DNA of 64,000 bases from Nitrobacter hamburgensis X14 (GCF_000013885.1 NC_007964.1:1040001-1104000), one strand, 5' to 3'. Shown: positions 1-8,768, numbered from the stretch's first letter. Made by a program: numbers and translations. The notes: a model not told the origin generated them from the letters alone.

Positions 1-3000
1 GACAGCAGCAACTATGCGCTGCAAGCCACCTCGATCCAGTCGAGTGCGACGATTTCGCCACGGCCGCTGGATCTTTACGGGACGGAAGTCGCGGCAAACA
101 ACACCAGCTTCGCGGCCGGCAATCTTTTCGTCAAGAACATGGTCGTGGGTGATCAGGTCGCCCTGAGCGGGACTGTCACGCTGGCCGGAACAGCCGCGGG
201 CATTCAGCCCATCGTCAATTTCAGCAGTGCGACGGTCAACAACCCGAATTATACGCTCATCGGCGCGACCGGCTCGGTCGTAGTCGGCAACGTCAGCCTT
301 GCCGTGGATCATGTCCCTAACGGCACGAACATCACCTCCTTCGGTACTACGACGGTCGTGACCCAGACGTTACCCAACACGATCATCGACTGGCTACGCT
401 TCAATATCGCAAGTAACGAAACCGTCGATTTCATTCAGCCGTCTTCGACCTCGGTCATTCTGAACAGAGTGACCGGCAATGAACAGAGCGTCATTGCTGG
501 AGCATTGAATGCGACTGGCCGGGTTTTCATCGTCAACCCGAATGGAATTTTGTTCTCCAGCACGTCACAGGTCAATGTCGGTGCGCTGGTTGCGAGCACG
601 TTGAACATCAGCGACAATGATTTTGCCAACGGAAACTATAGTTTTGCGGCATTAGACGGGATGGGATCGGTTACCGCCCGGGGCGCCATCACCGCCGCAA
701 GCGGCGAATTCATCATACTCGCTGGCAATGGCGGCGTGACAAACTCTGGCAGCCTAAAGGCGCCGGGTGGTTCGGCAGTGCTGGCAGGTGTCAACAACCT
801 GACCCTGGCCATGAATACGGCCGAGCCGGGCCTTACCAGCTACACGCTTGCCGACGTCACAGGCACCACGACGGTCAGCGGCAACGTCAATGTCGCGTCG
901 GCCACCACCGGTGGCAATGGCGGCATTTTCGAGACGGCTGGCGAGGTCATCGCGGTCAACAACGGCTTTTTGCTGGACACCGGGATAAGCGGTACGTGGT
1001 CGTACAGTCAGAACGCCGATATCGTGATAGGCTGGGGGCAGACCTTCACGGCCGACCTCGTCCAAAACAACTTGGCGGTCCGCGATCTCAAGCTCACGTC
1101 GTATAAGGGCAATGTTTTGCTCAACGACGCGATGTCCTGGTCAAGCGACAACGATCTGATGCTTACCGGGAACAATGTCACGATCAACAATACGGTCGCC
1201 TGGTCCGCCGGAACGCTGACGCTGAAGCCCGGCACCGCCAGCGGCTTCATCAATCTCAACGCGGTGATGACCGCGTCTGGAACGGCCAGCCTGGTGATGA
1301 GCTACAATACCGGGATGAACACGAGCACGGAGATCGCCACGAAGAATTCTGGCGCCACCCCGGACACAAGGCCGACGGAAACGTATGGAACGCTTTACGG
1401 CGGTATCAATCCGCTGTTCGACCCCGCGAGTGGAACCTTCATTGGCAGGGTCGATTTCGTGAACAATACCGCTATCCATCCGCTTAATATCAACAGCCAT
1501 GACTACGTCCTCATCACCAGCATGCAGCAGTTGGACATGCTGGACGGGTTTGCCTCGACGGCGGCGACCGGTAAACCCACGGTGGCGCCTGCCGCTGTGA
1601 CGAACTACTATGCCCTCGCTTCGGATATCGAGGCTTGCGGTGTAAGTTCGACCTGCGCGACACAGGTCATCTACACATCTTCGCCCATCGCCACCCTTAC
1701 CGGCACCCTGGAAGGACTTGGACATACCATCAACAACATGACGATCGTTCCGGTGAAGGCGGCCGACGGCACCATAGGGCTGATCGGCACTCTCGGAACC
1801 AGCGCCGGCGGCCTTTCGAGCGGCACGGTGCGCGATATCGGCATTGTCAGGGTCGAGATCGATGGCAGCATGGTGAACCCGGACATCGGCGCCGGCACGG
1901 TCGGCCCGCTGGTGGCGCTCAACTACGGCTCCATCGTCAATGCCTTCGCGACCGGTAACCCCGACGCGAAAGTGCCGGCGGGAAGTGCGTTCGACGGAAC
2001 ACTGGTGCCCGAGACGAACTCGGTGAAGATAACCGCTGCGCTCTCGGGGGGGAATAGTGTTGGCGGACTGGTCGGCAACAATACCGGCCTGATTGTCAAC
2101 TCCCATTCCGACGTTTCAGTTTACAGCCGAACTGGCTCGACCGGCGGACTGGTCGGGTCGAATACCCGTGCCGTTAACCGTCAGACCGGTATCATTCTGA
2201 ATTCCTACGCCACCGGCACGGTGTCAGGCGGCCAATACTCGACCGGTGGCTACCTTGGCAGCAACTACTATGGCGGATTCGTCGGGTACAACAATGGCGG
2301 CATCATTTCCAATTCCTATGCCAGCGGCGACATATGGACGGCGAATAGTGGTACCGTAGGTGGTTTCGCCGGGTATAACGCCAGCGTCGGTGGTGTCGCG
2401 GCGCTCAATCACGTCTTCTCCTCAGGGACTGTGACCGTCAACTGGATGGCGCTCGCCGGCTCCGGCCAGAACGCCGGCGGGCTGGTGGGACGGAACAATG
2501 CCACCATCGTTGACGGCAACACGACTTCCAAGGTGATCGTCAACACGGATACGCCAGACCTTACGTTCCCCTACTTCAACAACATCGGCACATTGGTTGG
2601 CTATCAGGACTTCAACGGGAGCGTGGATACCAACTCTCATGCCTACGGAACGTCTACAGAGAACGTTCACGGGGCGGTCTGGCCAGGGAGGGGGCCTGGA
2701 CAACTTGTCGGTATAGACTGGCCTGGCAACACTCAGTCCCTGTCTGATAATTTTTTGCCGGGCGGGACTCCACCATCGACGGTCCAGAGCACGATGCAGG
2801 CGGCGCAGCAGGCAGCAGTGCAACAGGCTGTTGATGCGCGGACTACCGGGAGCGCTCCCACGGTTGTAGGTGGCGGCACCAACACCAACACCGGTGCACC
2901 GGCTGCGACTGCCGAGGGTGCAACGGCCGAGGGTGCAACGGCCGGGGGTGCAACGGCCGGGGGTGCGGCTGCCCAGCAGGCTCTGGTCCAGCAAGCGGGC

Positions 3001-3345
3001 AGTATAGCGAATGCGATCACGAGCAACGTGCAGAACTCGTCCCTAACGCCGCCCGATCCCGCGTTGGCGAACGCCGGCGCAGCGGCTGCGCAATCCGTGA
3101 AGTCGGCGGCGGTAGAGGAGTCGGTCAAGTTAGTTGACGACGCCGTCAAGGCCGATGACGACCGGCGCAAACGTGAGCGCGAGCGTCGTCGTACTGCGCA
3201 GACCAGCCACCACCGCGGCCATACGGGAGGTGGAAACGGTGGCGGTCTCGGCGCGACCATCCGCTCGATCGACGTCAACGGCCAGCGTTTCAACCTGCAG
3301 GACGGCGCTCCGAAGCAGGACGCTCCGGCTCAGGCTCCGCAATGA
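1..3345 (+). CDS. Filamentous-haemagglutinin-like adhesin (5' end outside window)
   Basis: The frame is open from base 1, so the N-terminus lies outside the window. The visible protein begins with the tail of an MBG/YDG-like beta segment. At about nt 358-606 comes a TPS-type secretion domain: IIDWLRFNI, VDFIQPSS, LNRVTGN, VFIVNPNGILF and VGALVASTL are the hallmark blocks of haemagglutinin N-termini. A beta-helix with at least five GLUG-like repeats follows (GGLVGNN, GGLVGSN, GGFVGYN, GGFAGYN, GGLVGRN, nt ~2060-2500). Then come an Ala/Gln-rich stretch with a 15-bp tandem repeat and a basic, Gly/His-rich tail. Such proteins are exported through a TpsB partner in the outer membrane and mediate attachment; no TpsB is visible here. 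The oddity is that the TPS domain is internal, following beta-repeat sequence, as if two adhesin genes had fused. Confidence 0.8.
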   Translation, partial: DSSNYALQATSIQSSATISPRPLDLYGTEVAANNTSFAAGNLFVKNMVVGDQVALSGTVTLAGTAAGIQPIVNFSSATVNNPNYTLIGATGSVVVGNVSLAVDHVPNGTNITSFGTTTVVTQTLPNTIIDWLRFNIASNETVDFIQPSSTSVILNRVTGNEQSVIAGALNATGRVFIVNPNGILFSSTSQVNVGALVASTLNISDNDFANGNYSFAALDGMGSVTARGAITAASGEFIILAGNGGVTNSGSLKAPGGSAVLAGVNNLTLAMNTAEPGLTSYTLADVTGTTTVSGNVNVASATTGGNGGIFETAGEVIAVNNGFLLDTGISGTWSYSQNADIVIGWGQTFTADLVQNNLAVRDLKLTSYKGNVLLNDAMSWSSDNDLMLTGNNVTINNTVAWSAGTLTLKPGTASGFINLNAVMTASGTASLVMSYNTGMNTSTEIATKNSGATPDTRPTETYGTLYGGINPLFDPASGTFIGRVDFVNNTAIHPLNINSHDYVLITSMQQLDMLDGFASTAATGKPTVAPAAVTNYYALASDIEACGVSSTCATQVIYTSSPIATLTGTLEGLGHTINNMTIVPVKAADGTIGLIGTLGTSAGGLSSGTVRDIGIVRVEIDGSMVNPDIGAGTVGPLVALNYGSIVNAFATGNPDAKVPAGSAFDGTLVPETNSVKITAALSGGNSVGGLVGNNTGLIVNSHSDVSVYSRTGSTGGLVGSNTRAVNRQTGIILNSYATGTVSGGQYSTGGYLGSNYYGGFVGYNNGGIISNSYASGDIWTANSGTVGGFAGYNASVGGVAALNHVFSSGTVTVNWMALAGSGQNAGGLVGRNNATIVDGNTTSKVIVNTDTPDLTFPYFNNIGTLVGYQDFNGSVDTNSHAYGTSTENVHGAVWPGRGPGQLVGIDWPGNTQSLSDNFLPGGTPPSTVQSTMQAAQQAAVQQAVDARTTGSAPTVVGGGTNTNTGAPAATAEGATAEGATAGGATAGGAAAQQALVQQAGSIANAITSNVQNSSLTPPDPALANAGAAAAQSVKSAAVEESVKLVDDAVKADDDRRKRERERRRTAQTSHHRGHTGGGNGGGLGATIRSIDVNGQRFNLQDGAPKQDAPAQAPQ
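2911..2970 (+). repeat. Four tandem 15-bp units inside the adhesin gene
   Basis: Four units of gccgagggtgcaacg or a close variant lie head to tail, in frame, encoding AEGAT/AGGAT/AGGAA. Units one and two are identical, unit three differs by one base and unit four is diverged at its end. Because the unit is a multiple of three, copy-number change would alter length without breaking the frame. Confidence 0.9.
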
Positions 3346-3945
3346 TGCCGCGCGTGCGTCAATGAGCTTCGCGTCCATGAAGCACGAAATTGCATTCGGG
3401 AGTTGCTCTCGGTTGCCGTAGGTCTGGCCCTAACAGAGGATGGTCATGCGTCGTCTTGGTAACCGCCGTCAACAAACCGCCTCTGCCCATCTGCCTGCAC
3501 ATAACGTAACGCGTATTTTGAGAGCACGCGATCTATTCCCGTCTTCAATTTGAAGATGGAGAGAACAGAATGACGAGCGAATATCGAGGATTGAGCATCC
3601 TCGCAGTTGCACGTGGCGATCGACACGATGATCGCCGAGGTTTCGCTCACCAACGAGCTGAGCTACGGCGTTCATCGACCAGCAAGAAAAATATTCCCTG
3701 GTAGTTTTTGCAGGGAATTGCTCCAGAAGTGGCTGCAATACGGACACTTCTCGCATCCGATTTGCTCTCACGCGCCAAACGAGCGAATTCCCCGTTAGCT
3801 GGAATTTGTGTGGAGGCATGTGCAATCAGCACTGCGCCGCCAGCCACGTAGTCCGAAATTTAGAGAATTTTCTTCTTTCATGGCAGAAAGGCCCGCCAAG
3901 ACTAACAACAGATTGCTGGCGTTGGCGCGTCAAGAAGCCGTACGA
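3346..3945. other. 600-bp gap, no recognisable gene
   Basis: No reading frame on either strand here has a convincing ribosome binding site or a recognisable motif. The short frames present overlap one another and look random. No strong terminator hairpin was seen directly after the adhesin gene. Confidence 0.5.
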
Positions 3946-4341
3946 TCAACGAAGTCGCGCGAAATTCGCCGCTCCGCGGACGACGCCTTCACTCTCTAGA
4001 CGGAGAACGGGCCTCACCATGTTCAACAAGGCCTGTTCGGGATCCCCGGCATTGAAGACGGCCTCGATGCTGCGAACGCAAAGCGCCACCGATTCATGAG
4101 CCAGGCTGTAATAGATCTGCTTCGCCTGGCGCCGCGTCGTGACGAGTTCGGCTTTACGGAGTTCCGCGAGTTGCTGGCTGAGCGCAGGCTGTCCGATTTT
4201 GGTTGCCACATCGATTTCCGTCACGGACTTTTCGCCTTCCCGTAGCAGCGAAAGGATCATCAGGCGCTGAGGCTGAGCGAACTTGCGCAATTTATCGGCT
4301 GCAAAGTCTGCTTGCTCGCGCGATTGCCATAACGCCATCAT
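3946..4341 (-). CDS. ArsR/SmtB-family regulator, BigR/SqrR-like
   Basis: 131-residue winged-helix repressor. The core shows PQRLMILSLLREGEKSVTEI, the recognition helix QPALSQQLAELRKAELV and the wing TTRRQAKQIYYSL. This is closest to the sulfide/persulfide-responsive BigR/SqrR group, which fits its neighbours. Its start ATG overlaps the stop of the upstream peroxiredoxin gene (ATGA, 4338-4341), so the two form a coupled operon. BigR and SqrR sense persulfide through two cysteines, one of them in the segment that here reads ILSLLREGE. That position is Ser31, and the only Cys in the protein is Cys88. Sensing is therefore likely to differ, or the protein is a related regulator of another signal. 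Probable targets are the inverted repeats at 5019-5038 and 5104-5125. Confidence 0.8.
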   Translation of the reverse strand: MMALWQSREQADFAADKLRKFAQPQRLMILSLLREGEKSVTEIDVATKIGQPALSQQLAELRKAELVTTRRQAKQIYYSLAHESVALCVRSIEAVFNAGDPEQALLNMVRPVLRLESEGVVRGAANFARLR

Positions 4342-4970
4342 GCCGCGCTCCGGCAGAACCAGTTAGTATCTTTTTGCGTTTTTTCATCGGCAGGCAGCAG
4401 CAGCGTTTCTCCGGGCTGCCAGTTGGCAGGCGCCAACTTCTGGCCCGACATGGTCGCCTGCAGTGCCGCCACCATCCGCACCATCTCGTCGATTGAGCGG
4501 CCGATCGTTAGCGGATAGTGGGTGATCGCGCGAATGACGCCTTCGGGATCTATGAAATAGGTTGCCCGCACGCTCGCGCTGTTCTCGGCAGCTTCGTCAA
4601 TCATGCCGTAGGCACGGCCTACCATCATCGACGGGTCCTCGATCACTGGAAATGGAATCTCCACCGCGAACAGTTCTGTGATCGTCCGGGTCCAGGCGAG
4701 GTGTGAATAGAGGCTATCGACCGAAAGGCCCAAGAGGGCGCAGTCCAGCGCGGTGAAGCGGTCTCGCGCTTTGGCCAGCGCAACAAACTCGGTCGTGCAT
4801 ACGGGCGTAAAATCTGCCGGGTGCGAGAAGAACACCAGCCATCGGCCTCTGTAATCCGAAAGCCGGATCGGGCCCTTCGTGGATCGGGCTTCGAAGTCGG
4901 GAGCGGAGTCCCCCATCCGCAAGGGTGAAGGAGCGGGGCGAGGCGTCACGTCGTTCATCAGAAGAGCCAT
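4338..4970 (-). CDS. Peroxiredoxin (AhpC/TSA, Prx6-like)
   Basis: Thiol peroxidase of about 210 residues. The peroxidatic motif is HPADFTPVCTTEF. The downstream Prx6/archaeal-type half is present (FIDPEGVIRAITHYPL, IDEMVRMVAALQ) and the protein ends close to a second Cys (NWFC). It would reduce hydrogen peroxide, organic peroxides or persulfide-derived oxidants in the cytosol. The frame could start at a GTG at 5018, but ATG 4970 is preferred because family proteins begin near this point and the GTG would lie inside the probable operator at 5019-5038. It is the first gene of a two-gene operon with the ArsR regulator and is divergent from the sulfide oxidation genes, so it probably belongs to the same stress response. 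Confidence 0.85.
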   Translation of the reverse strand: MALLMNDVTPRPAPSPLRMGDSAPDFEARSTKGPIRLSDYRGRWLVFFSHPADFTPVCTTEFVALAKARDRFTALDCALLGLSVDSLYSHLAWTRTITELFAVEIPFPVIEDPSMMVGRAYGMIDEAAENSASVRATYFIDPEGVIRAITHYPLTIGRSIDEMVRMVAALQATMSGQKLAPANWQPGETLLLPADEKTQKDTNWFCRSAA

Positions 4971-5018
4971 CTTGGAGTCACCTGCAGGTTCCCATCGTGC
5001 GATTAATTTGGTTAGCAC

Positions 5019-5038
5019 AGTTACATTATCCTATAACT
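5019..5038. promoter_or_regulatory. Inverted repeat AGTTA-N10-TAACT, candidate operator
   Basis: Perfect 5-bp arms separated by 10 bp, immediately upstream of the minus-strand peroxiredoxin-arsR operon. The spacing equals that of the repeat at 5104-5125 on the other side of the divergent intergenic region. It is a plausible autoregulatory site for the ArsR-type protein; this is inference from position and symmetry. Confidence 0.45.
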
Positions 5039-5086
5039 ATGAAAATAATTAGATAGATACAAGCCGCAGGAATCGCAATCCTTACC

Positions 5087-5125
5087 TTGACATCTATCAA
5101 TTTCATACATATAAGTTTCTGTATG
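5087..5125 (+). promoter_or_regulatory. Sigma-70-like promoter with overlapping operator for the sulfide operon
   Basis: A consensus -35 hexamer TTGACA (5087-5092) is followed after exactly 17 bp by TATAAG (5110-5115), five of six matches to the -10 consensus. A perfect inverted repeat CATACA-N10-TGTATG (5104-5125) lies directly over the -10 element, the classic position for an ArsR-family repressor. The promoter points toward the persulfide dioxygenase gene starting at 5274, leaving a leader of about 150 nt. Confidence 0.65.
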
Positions 5126-5273
5126 TAATGTTATGTAAGTGATCGGCAGGCGGCCGATGTCATGACCACCCTTGATGACGTTGGTCTGCAGAGGGCGGAA
5201 AAACTCGGCAGATTCTGCGGACGTTCCTCGGCGCGATGATGGGGGAGCGGTCGGAGACCCAGGGAGTCTCAAA

Positions 5274-6161
5274 ATGAACTATCCGATCGATATTGCGGTT
5301 AAGCCCGAGGTTACTCCGTTCTTTGACCCGACGACCAACACCATCAGCTATGTTGTCAAAGATCCGTTCTCGTCGTCCTGCGCGGTTATCGATTCTGTCA
5401 TGGACATCGACTACGCGGCTGGCCGTATCAGCTACAAATCGGCAGATCGGATTATCGCCTATATCCGTCGTAAAGGGTTACGGGTCGATTGGATCATCGA
5501 AACCCACGCACACGCCGATCATCTTTCGGCCGCGCCGTACATCCAGCAACAGCTGGGCGGCAAACTCGGAATCGGTGAACACATTGTGATCGTGCAGGGG
5601 ACCTTCGGAAAAATCTTCAACGAAGGCACGGAGTTCAAGCGCGACGGCAGTCAATTCGATCGACTGTTCAAGGATGGCGATACCTATTCGATCGGCAATA
5701 TCACTGCGTTTGTCATGCACACTCCGGGGCATACGCCGGCTTGCACGACCCACGTCGTCGGAGACGCGGCCTTCACCGGCGACACATTGTTCATGCCTGA
5801 CGGCGGTACCGCGCGGGCGGATTTTCCAGGCGGCGACGCCCGCACACTCTATCGCTCCGTTCGGCAACTCCTTGAGACACTGCCGCCAGAAACCCGGTTG
5901 TTTCTATGCCACGACTACGGACCTAACGGTCGCGAAATTCGATGGGAAACGACTGTCCGCGAAGAGCGTATGCACAACATCCATGTTCGCGATGGTGTGA
6001 GCGAAGATACCTTTGTGCAAATGCGCGAAGCCCGCGACAAGACCCTTTCGATGCCGCGGCTCATCGTGCCGTCGCTTCAGGTCAACACACGCGCCGGACA
6101 CCTGCCCGAACCGGACGAAAGCGGAAAGACCTTTCTGAAAGTGCCGGTCAACGCACTCTAA
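5274..6161 (+). CDS. MBL-fold persulfide dioxygenase (ETHE1/Blh type)
   Basis: 295-residue metallo-beta-lactamase-fold protein. The metal site is HAHADHLSAA, with further ligands in GHTPACTTHVV, FTGDTLFMPDGGTARADFPGGD and LFLCHDYGP. The wording of these blocks is that of ETHE1-like persulfide dioxygenases, which oxidise glutathione persulfide to sulfite with O2. The frame is open further upstream, but ATG 5274 follows an AGGGAG ribosome site and starts like family members (NYPIDIAVKPEVTPFFD). It is the first gene of the plus-strand operon and is followed by the sulfide:quinone reductase fusion that would supply its substrate. In Xylella-type Blh a DUF442 domain is fused to this enzyme; here that domain sits on the next gene instead. 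Confidence 0.88.
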   Translation: MNYPIDIAVKPEVTPFFDPTTNTISYVVKDPFSSSCAVIDSVMDIDYAAGRISYKSADRIIAYIRRKGLRVDWIIETHAHADHLSAAPYIQQQLGGKLGIGEHIVIVQGTFGKIFNEGTEFKRDGSQFDRLFKDGDTYSIGNITAFVMHTPGHTPACTTHVVGDAAFTGDTLFMPDGGTARADFPGGDARTLYRSVRQLLETLPPETRLFLCHDYGPNGREIRWETTVREERMHNIHVRDGVSEDTFVQMREARDKTLSMPRLIVPSLQVNTRAGHLPEPDESGKTFLKVPVNAL

Positions 6162-6203
6162 GAACCGAGCGACAAGTTGAACATGAGCGGGAAGGAAGAA
6201 CGC

Positions 6204-7868
6204 ATGGATGTGAAGAAATTATCCGATGAGCTGAGCGTATCGGCACAGATTATGCCGCACGATATGGCCGCGCTGAAGCAGGCCGGTTTCCGTTCGATCA
6301 TCTGCAATCGACCAGACGGCGAGGCCGCCGATCAACCAACGGCTCGGGAATTGGAAGCGGCAGCGTCCGCCCGTGAGCTTGAGTTCGTCTATCTGCCGGT
6401 TGTTTCCGGCAAGATGTCCGATAGCGACGCCGTGAAATTTGGGCAGATATTGAAGAACCTGCCGAAACCGGCCTTGGCATTCTGCCGTACCGGAACACGG
6501 TCCACGTCACTTTGGTGTTTGGCGAATGCATCTACGCAACCCCTTCCGGCACTTCTCGGAGCGGCCAAAGCAGCCGGCTACGATATGTCTGGCATCGTGC
6601 GGAGGATTGCCAATGGCGGCAAGACCCCGGTGCACCTGGCAGACGCAAGCTATGACGCCGTCATTGTCGGCGGCGGCGCCGCTGGCATCGCCTGCGCGTC
6701 GAGCCTCCTGGCGCGCGCGCCCAACCTCAACATCGCCATCATCGATCCTGCCGATATTCACTATTACCAACCCGGATGGACCATGGTCGGAGCCGGTGTC
6801 TTCGACGCAGCGTCCACCGTCCATACGATGGCGTCGGTCGTGCCCTCGGGCGTGACCTGGATCAAGGCTGCCGTCACCGCGTTCGAGCCGACCGAGAACG
6901 CTGTCATTCTGGAAGGATGTCGCGTCGTCAAGTATAGCCGCCTCGTCGTCTGTCCCGGTCTGAAGCTCGATTGGTCGAAGGTTGATGGGTTAACCGAAAC
7001 GCTCGGTCGCAACGGCGTGACCTCCAACTATCGCTTCGACCTTGCGCCCTATACCTGGGAACTTGTCCGTTCACTGAAATCCGGAAAGGCTGTCTTCACG
7101 CAGCCGCCGATGCCGATCAAGTGCGCGGGCGCGCCGCAGAAGGCGATGTATCTGTCGGCGGATCATTGGTATCGCCGTGGCCACCTCCGCAACATCGATG
7201 TCGGATTCTATAACGCCGGTAGCGTGCTATTCGGCGTCGCCGATTACGTGCCTGCCTTGATGGAATACGTAAAGAAGTATGATGCGAAGCTGAATTTCCA
7301 ACACAATCTCGTCGCCATCGACGGGCCGGAAAGGAAGGCCTACTTCACCAAAACCTCTCCTGATCGTCCGGCGGAGACCGTCGAAGTGCAATTCGACATG
7401 ATCCACGTGACGCCGCCGCAGTGCGCGCCGGACTTCATCCGTGTCAGCGCGCTGGCGGACGTATCCGGATGGGTCGACGTGGACCAGGGAAGCCTGCGGC
7501 ACAAGACATACGACAACATCTGGTCTCTGGGCGATGTATGCTCGGCCCCGAATGCCAAGACTGCCGCGGCGGCCCGCAAGCAGGCGCCGATCGTTGCCGA
7601 GAATATATGCGTCGATTTGCGTCTCCGAGCGAAACAGGCGGTGTATGATGGTTATGGATCGTGTCCGTTAACCGTCGAGCGCGGCAAGATTGTTCTGGCC
7701 GAGTTTGGATATGGCGGAAAGCTTCTGCCGAGCTTCCCTGCCTTCATCCTGAACGGTAAGAAGCCGACCCGAGCGGCCTGGTGGCTGAAGCAGAGAGTCC
7801 TGCCGCCGATCTATTGGCATGCGATGCTCAAGGGCAAAGAGTGGATGGCCGCTCCAGACGTGCGCTGA
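6204..7868 (+). CDS. DUF442-sulfide:quinone oxidoreductase fusion
   Basis: 554 residues in two parts. Residues ~1-140 form a DUF442/TIGR01244 domain (phosphatase-like, with FCRTGTRS). From about residue 150 a flavoprotein begins with the FAD-binding motif YDAVIVGGGAAGIACAS and continues as a type II sulfide:quinone oxidoreductase: KCAGAPQKAMYLSADHW, MIHVTPPQCAPDF, WVDVDQGSLRHKTYDNIWSLGD and the C-terminal YDGYGSCPL. It should oxidise sulfide at the membrane, pass electrons to quinone and form a persulfide, the substrate of the dioxygenase encoded 42 bp upstream. ATG 6204 has a good AAGGAAG site; an upstream ATG at 6177 is less likely. Reaction assignment rests on the conserved Cys motif; the role of the DUF442 part is unknown. 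Confidence 0.88.
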   Translation: MDVKKLSDELSVSAQIMPHDMAALKQAGFRSIICNRPDGEAADQPTARELEAAASARELEFVYLPVVSGKMSDSDAVKFGQILKNLPKPALAFCRTGTRSTSLWCLANASTQPLPALLGAAKAAGYDMSGIVRRIANGGKTPVHLADASYDAVIVGGGAAGIACASSLLARAPNLNIAIIDPADIHYYQPGWTMVGAGVFDAASTVHTMASVVPSGVTWIKAAVTAFEPTENAVILEGCRVVKYSRLVVCPGLKLDWSKVDGLTETLGRNGVTSNYRFDLAPYTWELVRSLKSGKAVFTQPPMPIKCAGAPQKAMYLSADHWYRRGHLRNIDVGFYNAGSVLFGVADYVPALMEYVKKYDAKLNFQHNLVAIDGPERKAYFTKTSPDRPAETVEVQFDMIHVTPPQCAPDFIRVSALADVSGWVDVDQGSLRHKTYDNIWSLGDVCSAPNAKTAAAARKQAPIVAENICVDLRLRAKQAVYDGYGSCPLTVERGKIVLAEFGYGGKLLPSFPAFILNGKKPTRAAWWLKQRVLPPIYWHAMLKGKEWMAAPDVR

Positions 7869-7882
7869 GGGTGAGCGCGTCC

Positions 7883-8662
7883 ATGGTTCATGACGCACTC
7901 GCGGTCGGATCCGGGACACTGGTGGGGTTCGTTCTCGGACTGATCGGTGGAGGAGGTTCTATCCTCGCCGTCCCGCTTCTCGTCTATGTGGTAGGCGTAC
8001 AATCAACACACGTGGCCATCGGGACTAGCGCGGTGGCCGTCGCACTGAGCGCGCTATCGAGCCTGGTCGCTCATGCCCGCGCCGGCAATGTGCGTTGGCC
8101 TTGCGCGCTCGTGTTCGCGGCCTGCGGCATCGTCGGCGCCGGTCTGGGTTCGACGATAGGCAAGTCGTTCGATGGCCAACAGCTGCTCTTCCTGTTCGGA
8201 TTGCTAATGATCGTCATCGCACTCTCGATGCTTAGAGGACCGAGAGGCGAGATCAAGGGATTCGTACCCTTGACGAGGGAAAATGCGGCAGCGGTAGCAC
8301 CGCGTTTGGCGGTTTTCGGAGGCGGGGCAGGTCTGCTAGCAGGATTCTTCGGTATCGGCGGCGGTTTCCTCGTCGTGCCGGGCCTCGTTGCCGGAGCTAG
8401 AATGCCCTTGTTGGGTGCAATCGGATCGTCGTTGGTGTCGGTCTTCGCCTTCGGACTTACGACGGCCGCGAACTACGCCCTTTCCGGATTAATCGACTGG
8501 CAGTTGGTCGTCCTGTTTGTACTGGGCGGCATCGCCGGCAGTCTTTTCGGCGGCCGGATTGCCGCGCGGCTGGCAAGCCAAAAGAGAACCCTGTCTATTG
8601 TGTTCGCCGTGATAGTCGCGAGCGTTGGTGTCTACGTCGTGGTCCGCGGACTCGTCGGCTGA
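7883..8662 (+). CDS. TauE/SafE-family membrane permease
   Basis: 259-residue, very hydrophobic protein with about eight membrane segments and the two-fold repeated glycine-rich signature of this family (GFVLGLIGGGGSILAVPLLVY and GLLAGFFGIGGGFLVVPGLV). Family members move sulfite, sulfoacetate or similar anions. Its place 14 bp after the SQR fusion makes export of sulfite or thiosulfate produced by the dioxygenase the natural guess. ATG 7883 follows GAGGGTGAG; a GTG at 7871 is an alternative start. Confidence 0.85.
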   Translation: MVHDALAVGSGTLVGFVLGLIGGGGSILAVPLLVYVVGVQSTHVAIGTSAVAVALSALSSLVAHARAGNVRWPCALVFAACGIVGAGLGSTIGKSFDGQQLLFLFGLLMIVIALSMLRGPRGEIKGFVPLTRENAAAVAPRLAVFGGGAGLLAGFFGIGGGFLVVPGLVAGARMPLLGAIGSSLVSVFAFGLTTAANYALSGLIDWQLVVLFVLGGIAGSLFGGRIAARLASQKRTLSIVFAVIVASVGVYVVVRGLVG

Positions 8663-8702
8663 AGACTTGATTAAAACGTGGCAATTTCGATCTTGCCCAG
8701 TT

Positions 8703-8768
8703 GAGATTGAGACGGTCGGTGTCTACTCCGAGGCCGACCGAGACGTGGTGGACGTCGGACGCCGATGA
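8703..8768 (+). pseudogene. Possible biotin-carboxylase shard
   Basis: A short open stretch reads EIETVGVYSEADRDVVDV before a stop. This resembles the segment near the start of biotin carboxylases (typically TVAVYSEADR followed by a His-Val). Nothing else of the gene is visible. It is a tentative identification of a fragment of about 20 residues. Confidence 0.2.
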
